A stretch of DNA of 64,000 bases, from assembly GCA_938084905.1 (NCBI GenBank), contig CALKEQ010000006.1, positions 1 to 64,000 of the forward strand, read 5' to 3'. This document shows positions 50,306 through 59,820 of the stretch, one piece after another. The DNA is from an uncultured bacterium (GTDB lineage: Bacteria; Desulfobacterota; Syntrophorhabdia; Syntrophorhabdales; JANXAF01). Under the pieces are notes generated by a model that was given only the letters and a program-made list of their open reading frames with translations, ran no database searches and was not told the DNA's origin. How positions within the stretch are numbered: the first letter of the stretch is position 1; every line of letters starts with the position of its first letter. The translations under genes and the position numbers were made by a program.

Positions 50306-52619
50306 CATCGATATAGACGGAAAAGAGATAAAGACGGAGGAAAAAAGGACCATAATCGAGGTGGCTAGGGAAAATGGGATATACATTCCAACCCTTTGCT
50401 ACCATGAGCGTCTTTTCCCTATAGGCTCGTGTAGGCTCTGTATCGTGGAAATTGAGGGCTTTGAAAAGCCACAGACGGCTTGTACCACGCCTGTTGTAGA
50501 TGGGATGAGAATAGTAACCAAATCGGAAAGACTCTTTGAGATGAGACGCGAATTTTTGAAGTTCATACTCATGGAACATCCCCTTGATTGCCCCCAATGT
50601 GACAAAGCTGGAAAATGTAAATTGCAGGATCTCGTCTACGAACACAGAATCGACAAAGCCGACTACAAGATAACGGCAAAGAAGGATAGAATTGAACCCT
50701 TCTCCACACCCTTAATCAGGAAGTGGCCAAAAAGATGTGTACTCTGTTTGAGGTGTTACCATGCATGTAAGGAGATTTCAGGGCAAGGGGTTTTGCAAAT
50801 AGAGGGAGGTGGCTTAGGTTCAAAAATTGGAATTTATAAAGCTGAGGAGTGTATCTCATGCGGAGAATGCCTAGGTGTCTGTCCAGTCGGTGCTTTAACT
50901 GAGAATCTTTCTCCATTAAAAACTAGACCCTGGATGGCAGAAAAAGACGTAATTACGACCTGCCCGCACTGTGGCTTTGGGTGTGCCTTTTCTCTTGTTT
51001 CGCAGAACGGTTACATCTCAAAGATTGAAACTGAGGAGAGAATGGGTCCTAACATGGGGTCTCTATGTGTAAGAGGGAGATTCGGTTACGATTTCGCGAT
51101 GAGCGAGCTTAGGATAAAAGAGCCTTTCGTAAGGATTTATGACGAGAAGCGCACACTTTCAATGGAGGAAGCGCAGAGAGAACTGATCAACAATTTGAAG
51201 GAAATAGAAGAGGAAGGCGGTGCAATCGGGTTCATTGTTTCTCCTAGAATTACGAACGAGGAGGCCTCCCTCATACACGAGCTGGGAAGAATTTTTAAAA
51301 AGGCCTATTTTTCCTCTTCCTCTTACTTTTTCCCTTACAAGTTGCTCAAGGCGTACAAGAATGCTGGCTTGCCTTATGGGTACGATCTAGATGACCTGGC
51401 TAGGTGTGATCTTATTTTCACAACTGGCTCCGAATTACTCTCCGATAATCATGTATTCTCAGTAAAAATAAGGGAGGCCATAAAAAGGAAAGGGGTAAAA
51501 ATCGTAACGATCGATCAGTATGAGGGGCCACTTTCAGCTTATGCAATCAAATCCTTAAAGGTAAGGACCTTCTGCGAAGGCCTACTTTTTGATCTGGTCG
51601 CTTCTTATCTCATTAAGGAAGAAGGGGTAAGGAGTGGGATAAGGAATTACGATGAATACAGGAAGTCGATTCTTAATCTTGAAGAGAAAACCGTTCTCGA
51701 TCTTTGTGGAATTGGTGAAGAGGACTTTAAAGACATTCTCAAGCTTATTAAGGGATCGAAGAGGATGGGAATAGTGTTTGGGTCTGCTATAGGTGAGGCT
51801 GGAATAGCAAAACTGATAAATTTCTCACTCCTAAGTGGGGCTTTGCTTTTTCCAGTTGTGGAACAGGCGAATGGAGTTGGGGTATCGGCTATCTTTAATG
51901 AAATGGTAGATCCCCTCAAGATCTTCACTGATGAAGAGATAAGGGGGATTCTAATATTTGATGAGGAACCATCCCAGTACCTCTCTAGCGATGTGATCGA
52001 GAAGGCATCAAAGTCCAAATACATAGTTCATTTTGCCTTCCTTCCAACTGAGATTACCAATTTGGCCAATCTTGTTATCCCAGTAAGTGGTTTTCATGAA
52101 AGGGAAGGTACTTACTTTTCGGGGTCTGGTAAGATTGGAAGGGTAAGGAAAATAAAGAGCCATGTAGACAGTATATCGATACTTAGAGGTCTCCTCCTAA
52201 AACTCAATTGTACTTGGGCGAAGAACGAAGTGACAGGTCAAATTGAGGATTATCTTAGAGGAGAAGGGGTTGAAAAAAGTTACCTTCTCATTGACCACGA
52301 AGAGTACCCAAAAAAGGGAGTAATAATGGCATCCTTCAGGGATACCTTTAAAAATCCGTATCTTAGGTACTCGAAAGGGATGAAAATGGTAGAGAGCGAT
52401 AAAGTGTACATCTCAAGAAGAGATGCTGAGGCTCTAAATCTCAAGGAAGGGGAGGAAGTAAAAATAGAGAGTAAGAATGGGAGTATAATGGCGAAGATCT
52501 CAATAAATGACAGAATGGCTGAAGGGGTTTTACTCTTCAAGCCACATTTTGACTTTAGTTTTACAAAGCTTTTTGAACAATTAGACAAGCCTCTTGAGGT
52601 CAAGGTGGAGAAGGGCTGA
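50298..52619 (+). CDS. nuoG: NADH-quinone oxidoreductase subunit G (hydrogenase/formate-dehydrogenase-like cluster set)
   Basis: 773 aa. [2Fe-2S] N1b ligands C34, C45, C48, C62; His-Cys3 cluster N5 H94, C98, C101, C107; two complete 4Cys ferredoxin motifs at C147-C157 and C185-C195; an N7-like cluster C222, C225, C229, C257; then a truncated molybdopterin-oxidoreductase domain with no catalytic Cys/Sec seen. The double ferredoxin motif is more like NAD-dependent formate dehydrogenase or Fe hydrogenase subunits than classical NuoG, which keeps N4 only. It should wire the flavin module to NuoB/NuoI. GAGG-rich sequence precedes the start. Confidence 0.88.
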   Translation: MISIDIDGKEIKTEEKRTIIEVARENGIYIPTLCYHERLFPIGSCRLCIVEIEGFEKPQTACTTPVVDGMRIVTKSERLFEMRREFLKFILMEHPLDCPQCDKAGKCKLQDLVYEHRIDKADYKITAKKDRIEPFSTPLIRKWPKRCVLCLRCYHACKEISGQGVLQIEGGGLGSKIGIYKAEECISCGECLGVCPVGALTENLSPLKTRPWMAEKDVITTCPHCGFGCAFSLVSQNGYISKIETEERMGPNMGSLCVRGRFGYDFAMSELRIKEPFVRIYDEKRTLSMEEAQRELINNLKEIEEEGGAIGFIVSPRITNEEASLIHELGRIFKKAYFSSSSYFFPYKLLKAYKNAGLPYGYDLDDLARCDLIFTTGSELLSDNHVFSVKIREAIKRKGVKIVTIDQYEGPLSAYAIKSLKVRTFCEGLLFDLVASYLIKEEGVRSGIRNYDEYRKSILNLEEKTVLDLCGIGEEDFKDILKLIKGSKRMGIVFGSAIGEAGIAKLINFSLLSGALLFPVVEQANGVGVSAIFNEMVDPLKIFTDEEIRGILIFDEEPSQYLSSDVIEKASKSKYIVHFAFLPTEITNLANLVIPVSGFHEREGTYFSGSGKIGRVRKIKSHVDSISILRGLLLKLNCTWAKNEVTGQIEDYLRGEGVEKSYLLIDHEEYPKKGVIMASFRDTFKNPYLRYSKGMKMVESDKVYISRRDAEALNLKEGEEVKIESKNGSIMAKISINDRMAEGVLLFKPHFDFSFTKLFEQLDKPLEVKVEKG

Positions 52620-52623
52620 AGAG

Positions 52624-53610
52624 ATGGAAACTCTATATTTTTTGATTGAGGTTTTAATTAAGAACGTTGTAGTAATTGCGGTACTTATGTTCTTTGCCGC
52701 TTATCTCACCCTCATCGAAAGGAAAGTTTTAGCACGTATCCAAATAAGATACGGACCTAACAGGGCAGGCCCCTTTGGAATATTACAACCTATCGCTGAT
52801 GGAATTAAATCCTTTTTCAAGGAAGAGATAATACCAGAGAATGCGGACAAACCACTCTATGTAATAGCTCCAATGATAGTTATTACCGCGGCAATTTCCA
52901 TGGCCGCTGTAATTCCTTTTGGAGATAAACTGGTTCTATTTGGAAGGGAAATAAAGCTAGTTATTGCAGATGTTGACGTAGGACTACTTTACCTTTTTGC
53001 GATGGCTTCGTTGGGAGAATATGGGGTTGTGCTTGGTGGATGGTCCTCTGGAAACAAATACGGGGTTTTAGGTTCTCTTAGAGCTGCAGCTCAGATGATC
53101 AGCTATGAGGTGTCCCTTGGTCTAGCAATTATCGGGGTGCTTATCCTTTCAGGTTCGATGAATCTGAGGGAGATAGTAAATGCCCAGAAGGAAATGTGGT
53201 TTATCGTTTATCAGCCCTTCGCCTTTATCCTCTACATGATATGTGCGTTCGCTGAACTGAACAGAGCCCCTTTTGATATGCCTGAGGCTGAAAGTGAGCT
53301 CGCATGCGGGTTCAATATCGAATATAGCAGCATGAAATTTGCCCTCTTCTTCTTTGCAGAATACACTCACATGCTCGCCGTAGCTGCTTTGGCGACAACC
53401 CTTTTTCTAGGTGGATGGCATGGGCCTTATCTTCCCGGTACACTTTGGTTCCTGATCAAGGTCTTTCTAATAGTCTTTGTATTCATATGGGTCAGAGCCA
53501 CTTATCCGAGACTGAGATACGACCAGATAATGAAGCTTGGCTGGAAGGTCCTGTTTCCTCTCACCATTCTTAACCTTATTGTTACAGCATTTTTTGTGAC
53601 TGTGAGGTGA
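52624..53610 (+). CDS. nuoH: NADH-quinone oxidoreductase subunit H
   Basis: 328 aa, eight or so membrane helices. The IERKVLARIQIRYGPNR motif and the ENADKPLY loop, LRAAAQMISYEVSLG and ELNRAPFDMPEAESEL (quinone-chamber acids) are present. The ATG at 52624 is 4 nt after the nuoG stop. It forms the quinone entry path. Confidence 0.96.
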   Translation: METLYFLIEVLIKNVVVIAVLMFFAAYLTLIERKVLARIQIRYGPNRAGPFGILQPIADGIKSFFKEEIIPENADKPLYVIAPMIVITAAISMAAVIPFGDKLVLFGREIKLVIADVDVGLLYLFAMASLGEYGVVLGGWSSGNKYGVLGSLRAAAQMISYEVSLGLAIIGVLILSGSMNLREIVNAQKEMWFIVYQPFAFILYMICAFAELNRAPFDMPEAESELACGFNIEYSSMKFALFFFAEYTHMLAVAALATTLFLGGWHGPYLPGTLWFLIKVFLIVFVFIWVRATYPRLRYDQIMKLGWKVLFPLTILNLIVTAFFVTVR

Positions 53611-53615
53611 GGAAG

Positions 53616-54047
53616 ATGATAATACCTCTAATAAAAGGTTTGATGCTTACCCTTTCCCGTTTTTTCTCTAAACCTATAACGATCCAGTATCCCGAGGAGA
53701 AGAGAGAGCCCTACCCTACCTGGAGGGGTATCCACTACTTTATGACCAATGAAAAGGGAGAAAGTCTCTGTGTCGCTTGTGGGCTTTGTGTTGCCTACTG
53801 CCCATCTCAGTGTATAAGTCTAGAGATTGGAGAAAGAGATGACGGCACAAGGTATCCCATAAAATACGAGATAGATTCACTTAGATGCGTATTCTGTGGT
53901 TTCTGTCAAGAGATATGCCCGGTAAATGCCATAAGAATGAGCACGAATTACGAATACGTTCACTACGAAAAAGAGAACTTCAGACTGACAAAGGAAAGAT
54001 TAATATCGTTAAAGGAAAAGGTGGCACATGGCGGAAATCGTATTTAA
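53616..54047 (+). CDS. nuoI: NADH-quinone oxidoreductase subunit I
   Basis: 143 aa. Two [4Fe-4S] motifs, CVACGLCVAYCPSQC and CVFCGFCQEICPVNA, hold N6a and N6b. The start is ATG at 53616 (GGTGAGGA upstream); a GTG at 53607 is in frame and overlaps the nuoH stop but has poorer signals. It overlaps nuoJ by 20 nt. Confidence 0.95.
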   Translation: MIIPLIKGLMLTLSRFFSKPITIQYPEEKREPYPTWRGIHYFMTNEKGESLCVACGLCVAYCPSQCISLEIGERDDGTRYPIKYEIDSLRCVFCGFCQEICPVNAIRMSTNYEYVHYEKENFRLTKERLISLKEKVAHGGNRI

Positions 54048-54540
54048 ATGGATTGTATTCTTCATCGCTTCAATCCTTTCGATTTTTTCATCAGTTATGA
54101 TGGTAACTAGAAAGAATCCTGTCCATAGTGCGCTTTGGCTAGTTGTAACATTTATAAGTCTTGCTGTCCTCTATTTTCTCCTTAATGCGACGTTCATAGC
54201 CATCTCCCAAGTTATAGTCTACGCCGGTGCAATAATGATGCTCTTTCTCTTCGTAATAATGCTTATCCACCTTGAGAAGGGTCCCGAGGAAATAGGGAAA
54301 ATGACTGTTTCGAGGATTTTCGCAGTGGTCCTTACAGTTCTTCTCTTCGTTGAAATTTTGGTGGGGGTCTACTTTTACAGGGCTTGGACGGTAAAGCCAG
54401 AGCCTATGCCTTTCGGAGATCCTAAGACAGTTGGTAAACTCCTATACACGAAGTACCTTTTTCCCTTTGAAATCGCATCTGTTCTTTTGCTTGTGGGGAT
54501 AATAGGAGCTGTTGTCCTCGCAAAAAGGAGGAAAATGTAA
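54028..54540 (+). CDS. nuoJ: NADH-quinone oxidoreductase subunit J
   Basis: 170 aa, five membrane helices. [10 protein letters not shown] and the [20 protein letters not shown] helix with the pi-bulge region are typical. The frame overlaps nuoI and shares one base with nuoK. Confidence 0.94.
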   Translation: MAEIVFKWIVFFIASILSIFSSVMMVTRKNPVHSALWLVVTFISLAVLYFLLNATFIAISQVIVYAGAIMMLFLFVIMLIHLEKGPEEIGKMTVSRIFAVVLTVLLFVEILVGVYFYRAWTVKPEPMPFGDPKTVGKLLYTKYLFPFEIASVLLLVGIIGAVVLAKRRKM

Positions 54541-54848
54541 TGGTTGAACATTCCTATAATCTCTACCTTCTCTTGAGTGCGATCCTTTTCACTATCGGCG
54601 CAATAGGAGTAATAACCAGAAGAAATGGGATTATCGTTTTTATGTGTATAGAACTTATGTTAAATGCGGCAAATTTGGCATTCATTTCTGCAACGGGAAT
54701 ACAGAAGGCGCTAGAGGGTATGATCTTCGTGTTTTTTGTCATGACAGTGGCAGCAGCGGAAGCTGCAGTTGGACTTGCAATATTTGTGATGATATTCAGG
54801 TTGAAAGGGACGATAAGTGTTGATGAGATGAATCTTCTGAAAGGATGA
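54540..54848 (+). CDS. nuoK: NADH-quinone oxidoreductase subunit K
   Basis: 102 aa, three helices with the conserved Glu in [12 protein letters not shown] and Glu in [11 protein letters not shown], both on the proton path. GGAGG precedes the ATG, whose A is the last base of the nuoJ stop. Confidence 0.95.
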   Translation: MVEHSYNLYLLLSAILFTIGAIGVITRRNGIIVFMCIELMLNAANLAFISATGIQKALEGMIFVFFVMTVAAAEAAVGLAIFVMIFRLKGTISVDEMNLLKG

Positions 54849-54855
54849 GGTTAAG

Positions 54856-56787
54856 ATGGGCGAATACATCTGGCTAATCCCTTCATTTCCATTAGTAGGG
54901 TTCTTATTAAATGGACTTCTAGGCAGAAGGATGCCAAAAGCTTTTGTTTCATGGGTTGGTTGCCTTTCAGTCTTCCTTTCCTTCCTTTTTTCAGTCTTTA
55001 CCTTCTTTGAACTTCTAAGGCTTCCTCCTGAGGCACGTCTCATTGAGGTTGATATTTTCGACTGGATAATCTCAGGGGAATTTGTCACAAGAGTCGGTTT
55101 TAGGATCGATCCCCTTTCAATCGTTATGTGTCTTGTTGTCTCAGGTGTTGGGTTTTTGATACACGTTTACTCCGTTGGGTACATGCACGAAGATCCAGGA
55201 TATCCAAGGTACTTCACGTACCTCAATCTTTTCGTATTCATGATGCTCATCCTTGTAACAGCGAATAACGTACTTCTCATGTTCGTAGGATGGGAAGGTG
55301 TCGGACTTTGCTCCTATCTGCTCATAGGGTTCTGGTATGAAAAAGATTCTGCATCAAATGCTGGGAAGAAGGCCTTCATCGTCAATAGAATAGGCGATTA
55401 TGGCTTTCTGCTTGGAATATTTCTCCTCTTATTCTCCCTTGGCTCAAAAGGTGTCTGGACCCTCAATTTCAGTGAGTTAGAGAAAAATGTGAATCTCCTA
55501 AACGAGAACGTAATATCCCTTATAACTCTCCTTTTCTTTATTGGCGCGACAGGAAAATCAGCTCAGATACCTTTATACGTTTGGTTGCCAGATGCAATGG
55601 AAGGACCAACTCCTGTCAGCGCACTCATCCATGCGGCAACAATGGTTACAGCAGGAGTTTACATGATTGCAAGGTTGCACTTCCTTTACAATCTTGCGCC
55701 GGAAACCATGTTTATCGTGGCGCTAATCGGTGTTCTCACTGCATTCCTAGCGGCCTCGATCGGTTTTGCCCAGTATGACATAAAGAGGGTTTTAGCTTAC
55801 TCCACAATAAGTCAGCTAGGGTATATGTTTGTAGGCGTTGGAGTAGGTGCGTACGCGGCTGGAATATTCCATCTTATGACCCACGCCTTCTTTAAGGCCC
55901 TTTTATTCCTCGGCGCTGGAAGTGTTATGCATGCCCTCGCAGGTGAGCTTGACATGAGAAAAATGGGAGGTCTAAAAAAGTATCTTCCCACAACCCATTG
56001 GACTTTCCTTATTGCCTGTCTTGCCATAGCTGGAATTCCAGGTTTTTCTGGATTTTTCTCAAAGGATGAGATTCTATGGAAAGCGTTTTCCTCAAATAGA
56101 GGTTCCATCTTCATATACATTCTCGGTCTTGTTACGGCTGGTATGACGGCTTTTTACATGTTCAGGCTTTTATTTAACGTTTTCTACGGAAAGGAAAGAG
56201 TTGATGAGGAAATAAAGCATCACGTTCACGAATCCCCAAAAATCATGACTATACCCCTTGTCATCCTTGCTATCCTGTCCATAATAGGTGGATACGTGGG
56301 AGTTCCCCATGTACTTGGAGGGGGAGCTCACTTTGAGAAGTTCCTCGAACCTGTTTTTAAAGTACCTCACGAAGGGGAAATTCATCATCCTTTAAGCTTG
56401 GAAATTGGACTTATGGTTCTATCGGTTGTTGTAGCCTTAATAGGAATATACTTCGCCTACCTCTACTTCTTGAAGAAACCCGAGCTTTCGGAATCTTTTG
56501 TTCAGAAGTATCCCAATCTGTACAGAACTGTCCACAACAAGTACTTTGTCGATGAGATATACGGTTTTCTTTTTGTTGACAACCTTCTGAGATTTGGAAG
56601 GTTTATGAAAAATGTGATTGATGAGGCAATCATAGATGGCATAGTAAATGGGACAGGCTATTTCCTAAGAGGTCTTGGAAGCGTCCTCAGATTCCTCCAG
56701 TCCGGATACGTTCAGGCTTACGCTTTTTCAATAATAATTGGCGCTATTTTGGTTGTGGGGTATCTGCTTATGAAAGTTACCTCTTAA
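54856..56787 (+). CDS. nuoL: NADH-quinone oxidoreductase subunit L
   Basis: 643 aa, antiporter-like subunit with about 14-16 helices. FVGWEGVGLCSYLLIGFWY (Glu), GKSAQIPLYVWLPDAMEGPTPVSALIHAATMV in outline, and the C-terminal helix and lateral arm are visible; EVHH-like His residues occur at about 455-520. Pumps protons at the tip of the membrane arm. Confidence 0.96.
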   Translation: MGEYIWLIPSFPLVGFLLNGLLGRRMPKAFVSWVGCLSVFLSFLFSVFTFFELLRLPPEARLIEVDIFDWIISGEFVTRVGFRIDPLSIVMCLVVSGVGFLIHVYSVGYMHEDPGYPRYFTYLNLFVFMMLILVTANNVLLMFVGWEGVGLCSYLLIGFWYEKDSASNAGKKAFIVNRIGDYGFLLGIFLLLFSLGSKGVWTLNFSELEKNVNLLNENVISLITLLFFIGATGKSAQIPLYVWLPDAMEGPTPVSALIHAATMVTAGVYMIARLHFLYNLAPETMFIVALIGVLTAFLAASIGFAQYDIKRVLAYSTISQLGYMFVGVGVGAYAAGIFHLMTHAFFKALLFLGAGSVMHALAGELDMRKMGGLKKYLPTTHWTFLIACLAIAGIPGFSGFFSKDEILWKAFSSNRGSIFIYILGLVTAGMTAFYMFRLLFNVFYGKERVDEEIKHHVHESPKIMTIPLVILAILSIIGGYVGVPHVLGGGAHFEKFLEPVFKVPHEGEIHHPLSLEIGLMVLSVVVALIGIYFAYLYFLKKPELSESFVQKYPNLYRTVHNKYFVDEIYGFLFVDNLLRFGRFMKNVIDEAIIDGIVNGTGYFLRGLGSVLRFLQSGYVQAYAFSIIIGAILVVGYLLMKVTS

Positions 56788-56797
56788 GGAGTAGGGT

Positions 56798-58354
56798 ATG
56801 ACAGACCTTCCCATACTGAGCATCCTTATCTTTTTTCCCCTTTTAGGGTCAATCGTCCTTCTCTTTGTTAACAGGGAAAGGGTATATGCCATAAAGGTGA
56901 TTGCCCTTATTTTCTCAGTTTTAGAGTTCGTATTCTCCTTGCCCCTTTTCTTTTTATTCGACGAAGGAAAAAAGGGAATGCAATTTGTGGAGAGGTACAC
57001 GTGGTTTCCAGAGTGGGGCATAAGCTACTTTCTGGGGATTGACGGGATAAGCCTACTGCTCATTCTTCTTACCACATTCCTCACAGTTCTGTGCGTTCTG
57101 TGCTCATGGACTGACATAAAGACGAAGGTAAAGGAGTATTACATTTCCTTTCTCTTTCTTGAAACAGCGATGATAGGCACCCTTTGCGCGTTAGATCTTG
57201 TTCTTTTCTACATCTTCTGGGAATTGATGTTAGTCCCAATGTACCTTCTCATAGGTGTATGGGGAGGTCCAAGAAGAATATACGCTGCAGTGAAATTTTT
57301 CCTTTACACAATGGCTGGAAGCGTCCTTATGCTTCTTGCCATATTTGCCCTCTACTATCTTTTCTACAGGCAGAAAGGGTTCTTCACATTTAGCATTTTC
57401 GATCTCTACACCACTTATGTGCCCCTTTCCATCCAGTACCTCCTCTTTGCCGCCTTTGCCATTTCCTTTGCCATTAAAGTACCCATGTTCCCCTTTCACA
57501 CATGGCTTCCTGATGCCCACACAGAGGCCCCTACTGCTGGCAGTGTGATCCTCGCTGGAGTGCTTCTAAAGATGGGTACTTACGGTTTTTTAAGATTCGC
57601 GATCCCTCTTTTTCCTAAAGCTGCCTATGATGCCATACCGATTATTTCCATCCTTGCGATAATAGGAATCATCTACGGAGCCATAGTGAGTATGATGCAA
57701 CCAGATCTGAAAAGGCTGATCGCCTTTTCGAGTGTTAGCCACTTAGGCTACGTTATGCTTGGCATGTTCGCATTTAACATGCAGGGAGTGGAAGGAAGCA
57801 TTTACCAGATGCTGAACCACGGAATCTCAACTGGTGGACTCTTCCTCCTTGTTGGTATGCTTTACGAGAGAAGGCATACAAGGATGATCTCCGATTTCGG
57901 CGGGTTATCCTCCGTTATGCCTATCTACGCTACATTTTTCATGATAGTAACTCTTTCATCTATCGGCCTTCCGGGCACGAATGGGTTTGTGGGCGAGTTT
58001 CTGATTTTACTCGGAGCCTTCAGAGCAGAAAAGATTTACGGGATACTTGGTGCTACAGGCGTTATACTTGGTGCTATTTACATGCTCTGGATGTACCAGA
58101 GGGTAATGTTTGGCACTATAAAGCACGAGGAAAATAGAAAACTTAAAGACCTCTGTGGTAGGGAAATCCTGATACTCTCATCTGTAGTTTTCTTCATCGT
58201 ACTTATGGGAGTGTATCCGAAGGTCTTCTTTAAGAAAATGGACACAACTGTTGAAGAGTTCTTGAAATTTGTAAGCGAAAGGAAAGCCTACTATGCTACA
58301 GTTGATACGCAACAAAAGTTATCCTCCATTTCTGATCTTGGGGGAAGAAGATGA
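56798..58354 (+). CDS. nuoM: NADH-quinone oxidoreductase subunit M
   Basis: 518 aa, antiporter-like subunit. FWELMLVPMYLLIGVWG (key Glu), KVPMFPFHTWLPDAHTEAPTAGSVILAG in outline and SSVSHLGYVMLG mark it. Starts 10 nt after nuoL and overlaps nuoN by 4 nt. Confidence 0.96.
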   Translation: MTDLPILSILIFFPLLGSIVLLFVNRERVYAIKVIALIFSVLEFVFSLPLFFLFDEGKKGMQFVERYTWFPEWGISYFLGIDGISLLLILLTTFLTVLCVLCSWTDIKTKVKEYYISFLFLETAMIGTLCALDLVLFYIFWELMLVPMYLLIGVWGGPRRIYAAVKFFLYTMAGSVLMLLAIFALYYLFYRQKGFFTFSIFDLYTTYVPLSIQYLLFAAFAISFAIKVPMFPFHTWLPDAHTEAPTAGSVILAGVLLKMGTYGFLRFAIPLFPKAAYDAIPIISILAIIGIIYGAIVSMMQPDLKRLIAFSSVSHLGYVMLGMFAFNMQGVEGSIYQMLNHGISTGGLFLLVGMLYERRHTRMISDFGGLSSVMPIYATFFMIVTLSSIGLPGTNGFVGEFLILLGAFRAEKIYGILGATGVILGAIYMLWMYQRVMFGTIKHEENRKLKDLCGREILILSSVVFFIVLMGVYPKVFFKKMDTTVEEFLKFVSERKAYYATVDTQQKLSSISDLGGRR

Positions 58355-59784
58355 TGGATGACCTTAGCCTTGTTATGCCAGAAGTTGTTTTATGTGGATT
58401 CGGACTTCTTCTTCTTTTGATTGAGGCTTTTCTGGGAGAAAAGTCGAAGTCCCTTCTAGGTATCCTAACTTTAATAGCAGCTTCCTCTGCTCTCTTCTTT
58501 GTTCTTAGACTTTCCAGGCTCAATGGAGAGGCCTTTTTCGGTCTTTACAGTTTGGACCCTCTGGCCAGTCTCATAAAGGGGCTTATCCTTGTCATACTGG
58601 TCCTAATCACAGTTGCTTCCATTAGGTACGTAGAGAGGGAAAATGCCATAGCTGGAGAGTACTATCCCCTCCTAATCTTCTCGACTTTAGGCATGATGAT
58701 TATGGTTTCCACAACCAATCTGCTCACCATCTTCATCGGAGTTGAGCTTATGTCGATTTCAGTGTACGTACTGTGCGGTATGTTTAGGGAAAATGTGAGG
58801 TCAGCTGAGGCCTCTTTAAAGTACTTTCTCCTTGGCGCCTTCGCCAGCGCTTTTTTGGTCTATGGTATATCCCTTCTTTACGGAAGCACAGGCTCTCTCG
58901 ATATAAGGGCTTATTCGGAGGCGATATCTGCTGGTAATTATTCGAGTGTCCTTATGCTTGGTGTTGCTTTGATTACAGTCGGTTTTGCTTTTAAAATCGC
59001 TCTTGTTCCCTTTCACATGTGGACGCCAGATGTTTACGAAGGCGCACCTACTTCAGTTACCGCATTTATGGCCGCGGGAGTAAAAACTGCCGCATTTGTT
59101 ACTTTTTTAAGGATTTTCTACACTGCCTTTCTACCTGTTATAAAAGATTGGGGTGGGGTGTTATGGCTTATTGCGGTAATAACAATGAGCTATGCTAACC
59201 TTACGGCTCTTGTTCAGGAAAATATAAAGAGAATGCTGGCATATTCGAGTATAGCACACGCAGGCTACATTCTTGTGGCATTTGTGACCGGAGAAAGATC
59301 CCTTTCCTCCAGCATAATTTACTACCTCTTTGCCTACGCCTTTATGAACATAGGCGCATTTACATGCGTTATGCTAATGGAGAGGAAAGGGGAGGAGAAC
59401 CTAGATATAGACAGTTACGCAGGGCTGTCCGGAAAACATCCCCTTCTTTCTCTCTGTCTAAGTATCTTTCTACTTTCCCTTACAGGTGTTCCACCTCTTG
59501 CAGGGTTTATGGCTAAGTTCTACGTTTTTTCTACTGCCATAAAAGCAGGTTACGTCTGGCTAGCAATTATCGGTGTCTTAAACAGTGTGGTTGCGGCGTA
59601 CTATTACCTCCGTGTGATAATGTACATGTATTTTAAGGAGCCGGTAAAGGAGATTGGAGAAATAGACTTATCCTCGCCTTACTTTCTCGTTGTTTTCATC
59701 TGTATCTTCTTTTTGCTTTACCTGGGTATCTTTCCGCGAGATTTAACGCTTTTAGCTGAGGGGGCTGTCTCAGTTTTTTTCTAG
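58351..59784 (+). CDS. nuoN: NADH-quinone oxidoreductase subunit N
   Basis: 477 aa, antiporter-like subunit. GVELMSISVYVL (key Glu), FKIALVPFHMWTPDVYEGAPTSVTAFMA in outline and YSSIAHAGYILVA are present. Last gene of the nuo operon; a separate promoter for the next gene begins 2 nt after its stop. Confidence 0.96.
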   Translation: MMDDLSLVMPEVVLCGFGLLLLLIEAFLGEKSKSLLGILTLIAASSALFFVLRLSRLNGEAFFGLYSLDPLASLIKGLILVILVLITVASIRYVERENAIAGEYYPLLIFSTLGMMIMVSTTNLLTIFIGVELMSISVYVLCGMFRENVRSAEASLKYFLLGAFASAFLVYGISLLYGSTGSLDIRAYSEAISAGNYSSVLMLGVALITVGFAFKIALVPFHMWTPDVYEGAPTSVTAFMAAGVKTAAFVTFLRIFYTAFLPVIKDWGGVLWLIAVITMSYANLTALVQENIKRMLAYSSIAHAGYILVAFVTGERSLSSSIIYYLFAYAFMNIGAFTCVMLMERKGEENLDIDSYAGLSGKHPLLSLCLSIFLLSLTGVPPLAGFMAKFYVFSTAIKAGYVWLAIIGVLNSVVAAYYYLRVIMYMYFKEPVKEIGEIDLSSPYFLVVFICIFFLLYLGIFPRDLTLLAEGAVSVFF

Positions 59785-59785
59785 T

Positions 59786-59814
59786 TTGACTTCTTCTTTT
59801 CTCTAAATTATAAT
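59786..59814 (+). promoter_or_regulatory. Promoter of the FlgT-like lipoprotein gene (leaderless)
   Basis: TTGACT (59786-59791), 17-nt spacer, consensus TATAAT (59809-59814), ending 6 nt before the ATG at 59821. It is the best -35/-10 pair in the window and it leaves no room for a ribosome binding site. Confidence 0.8.
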
Positions 59815-59820
59815 GGTCTC

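Noticed and set aside
50250..50645. Open frame antisense across the start of nuoG
   Set aside because: It overlaps two conserved genes and has no recognisable features or start signals.
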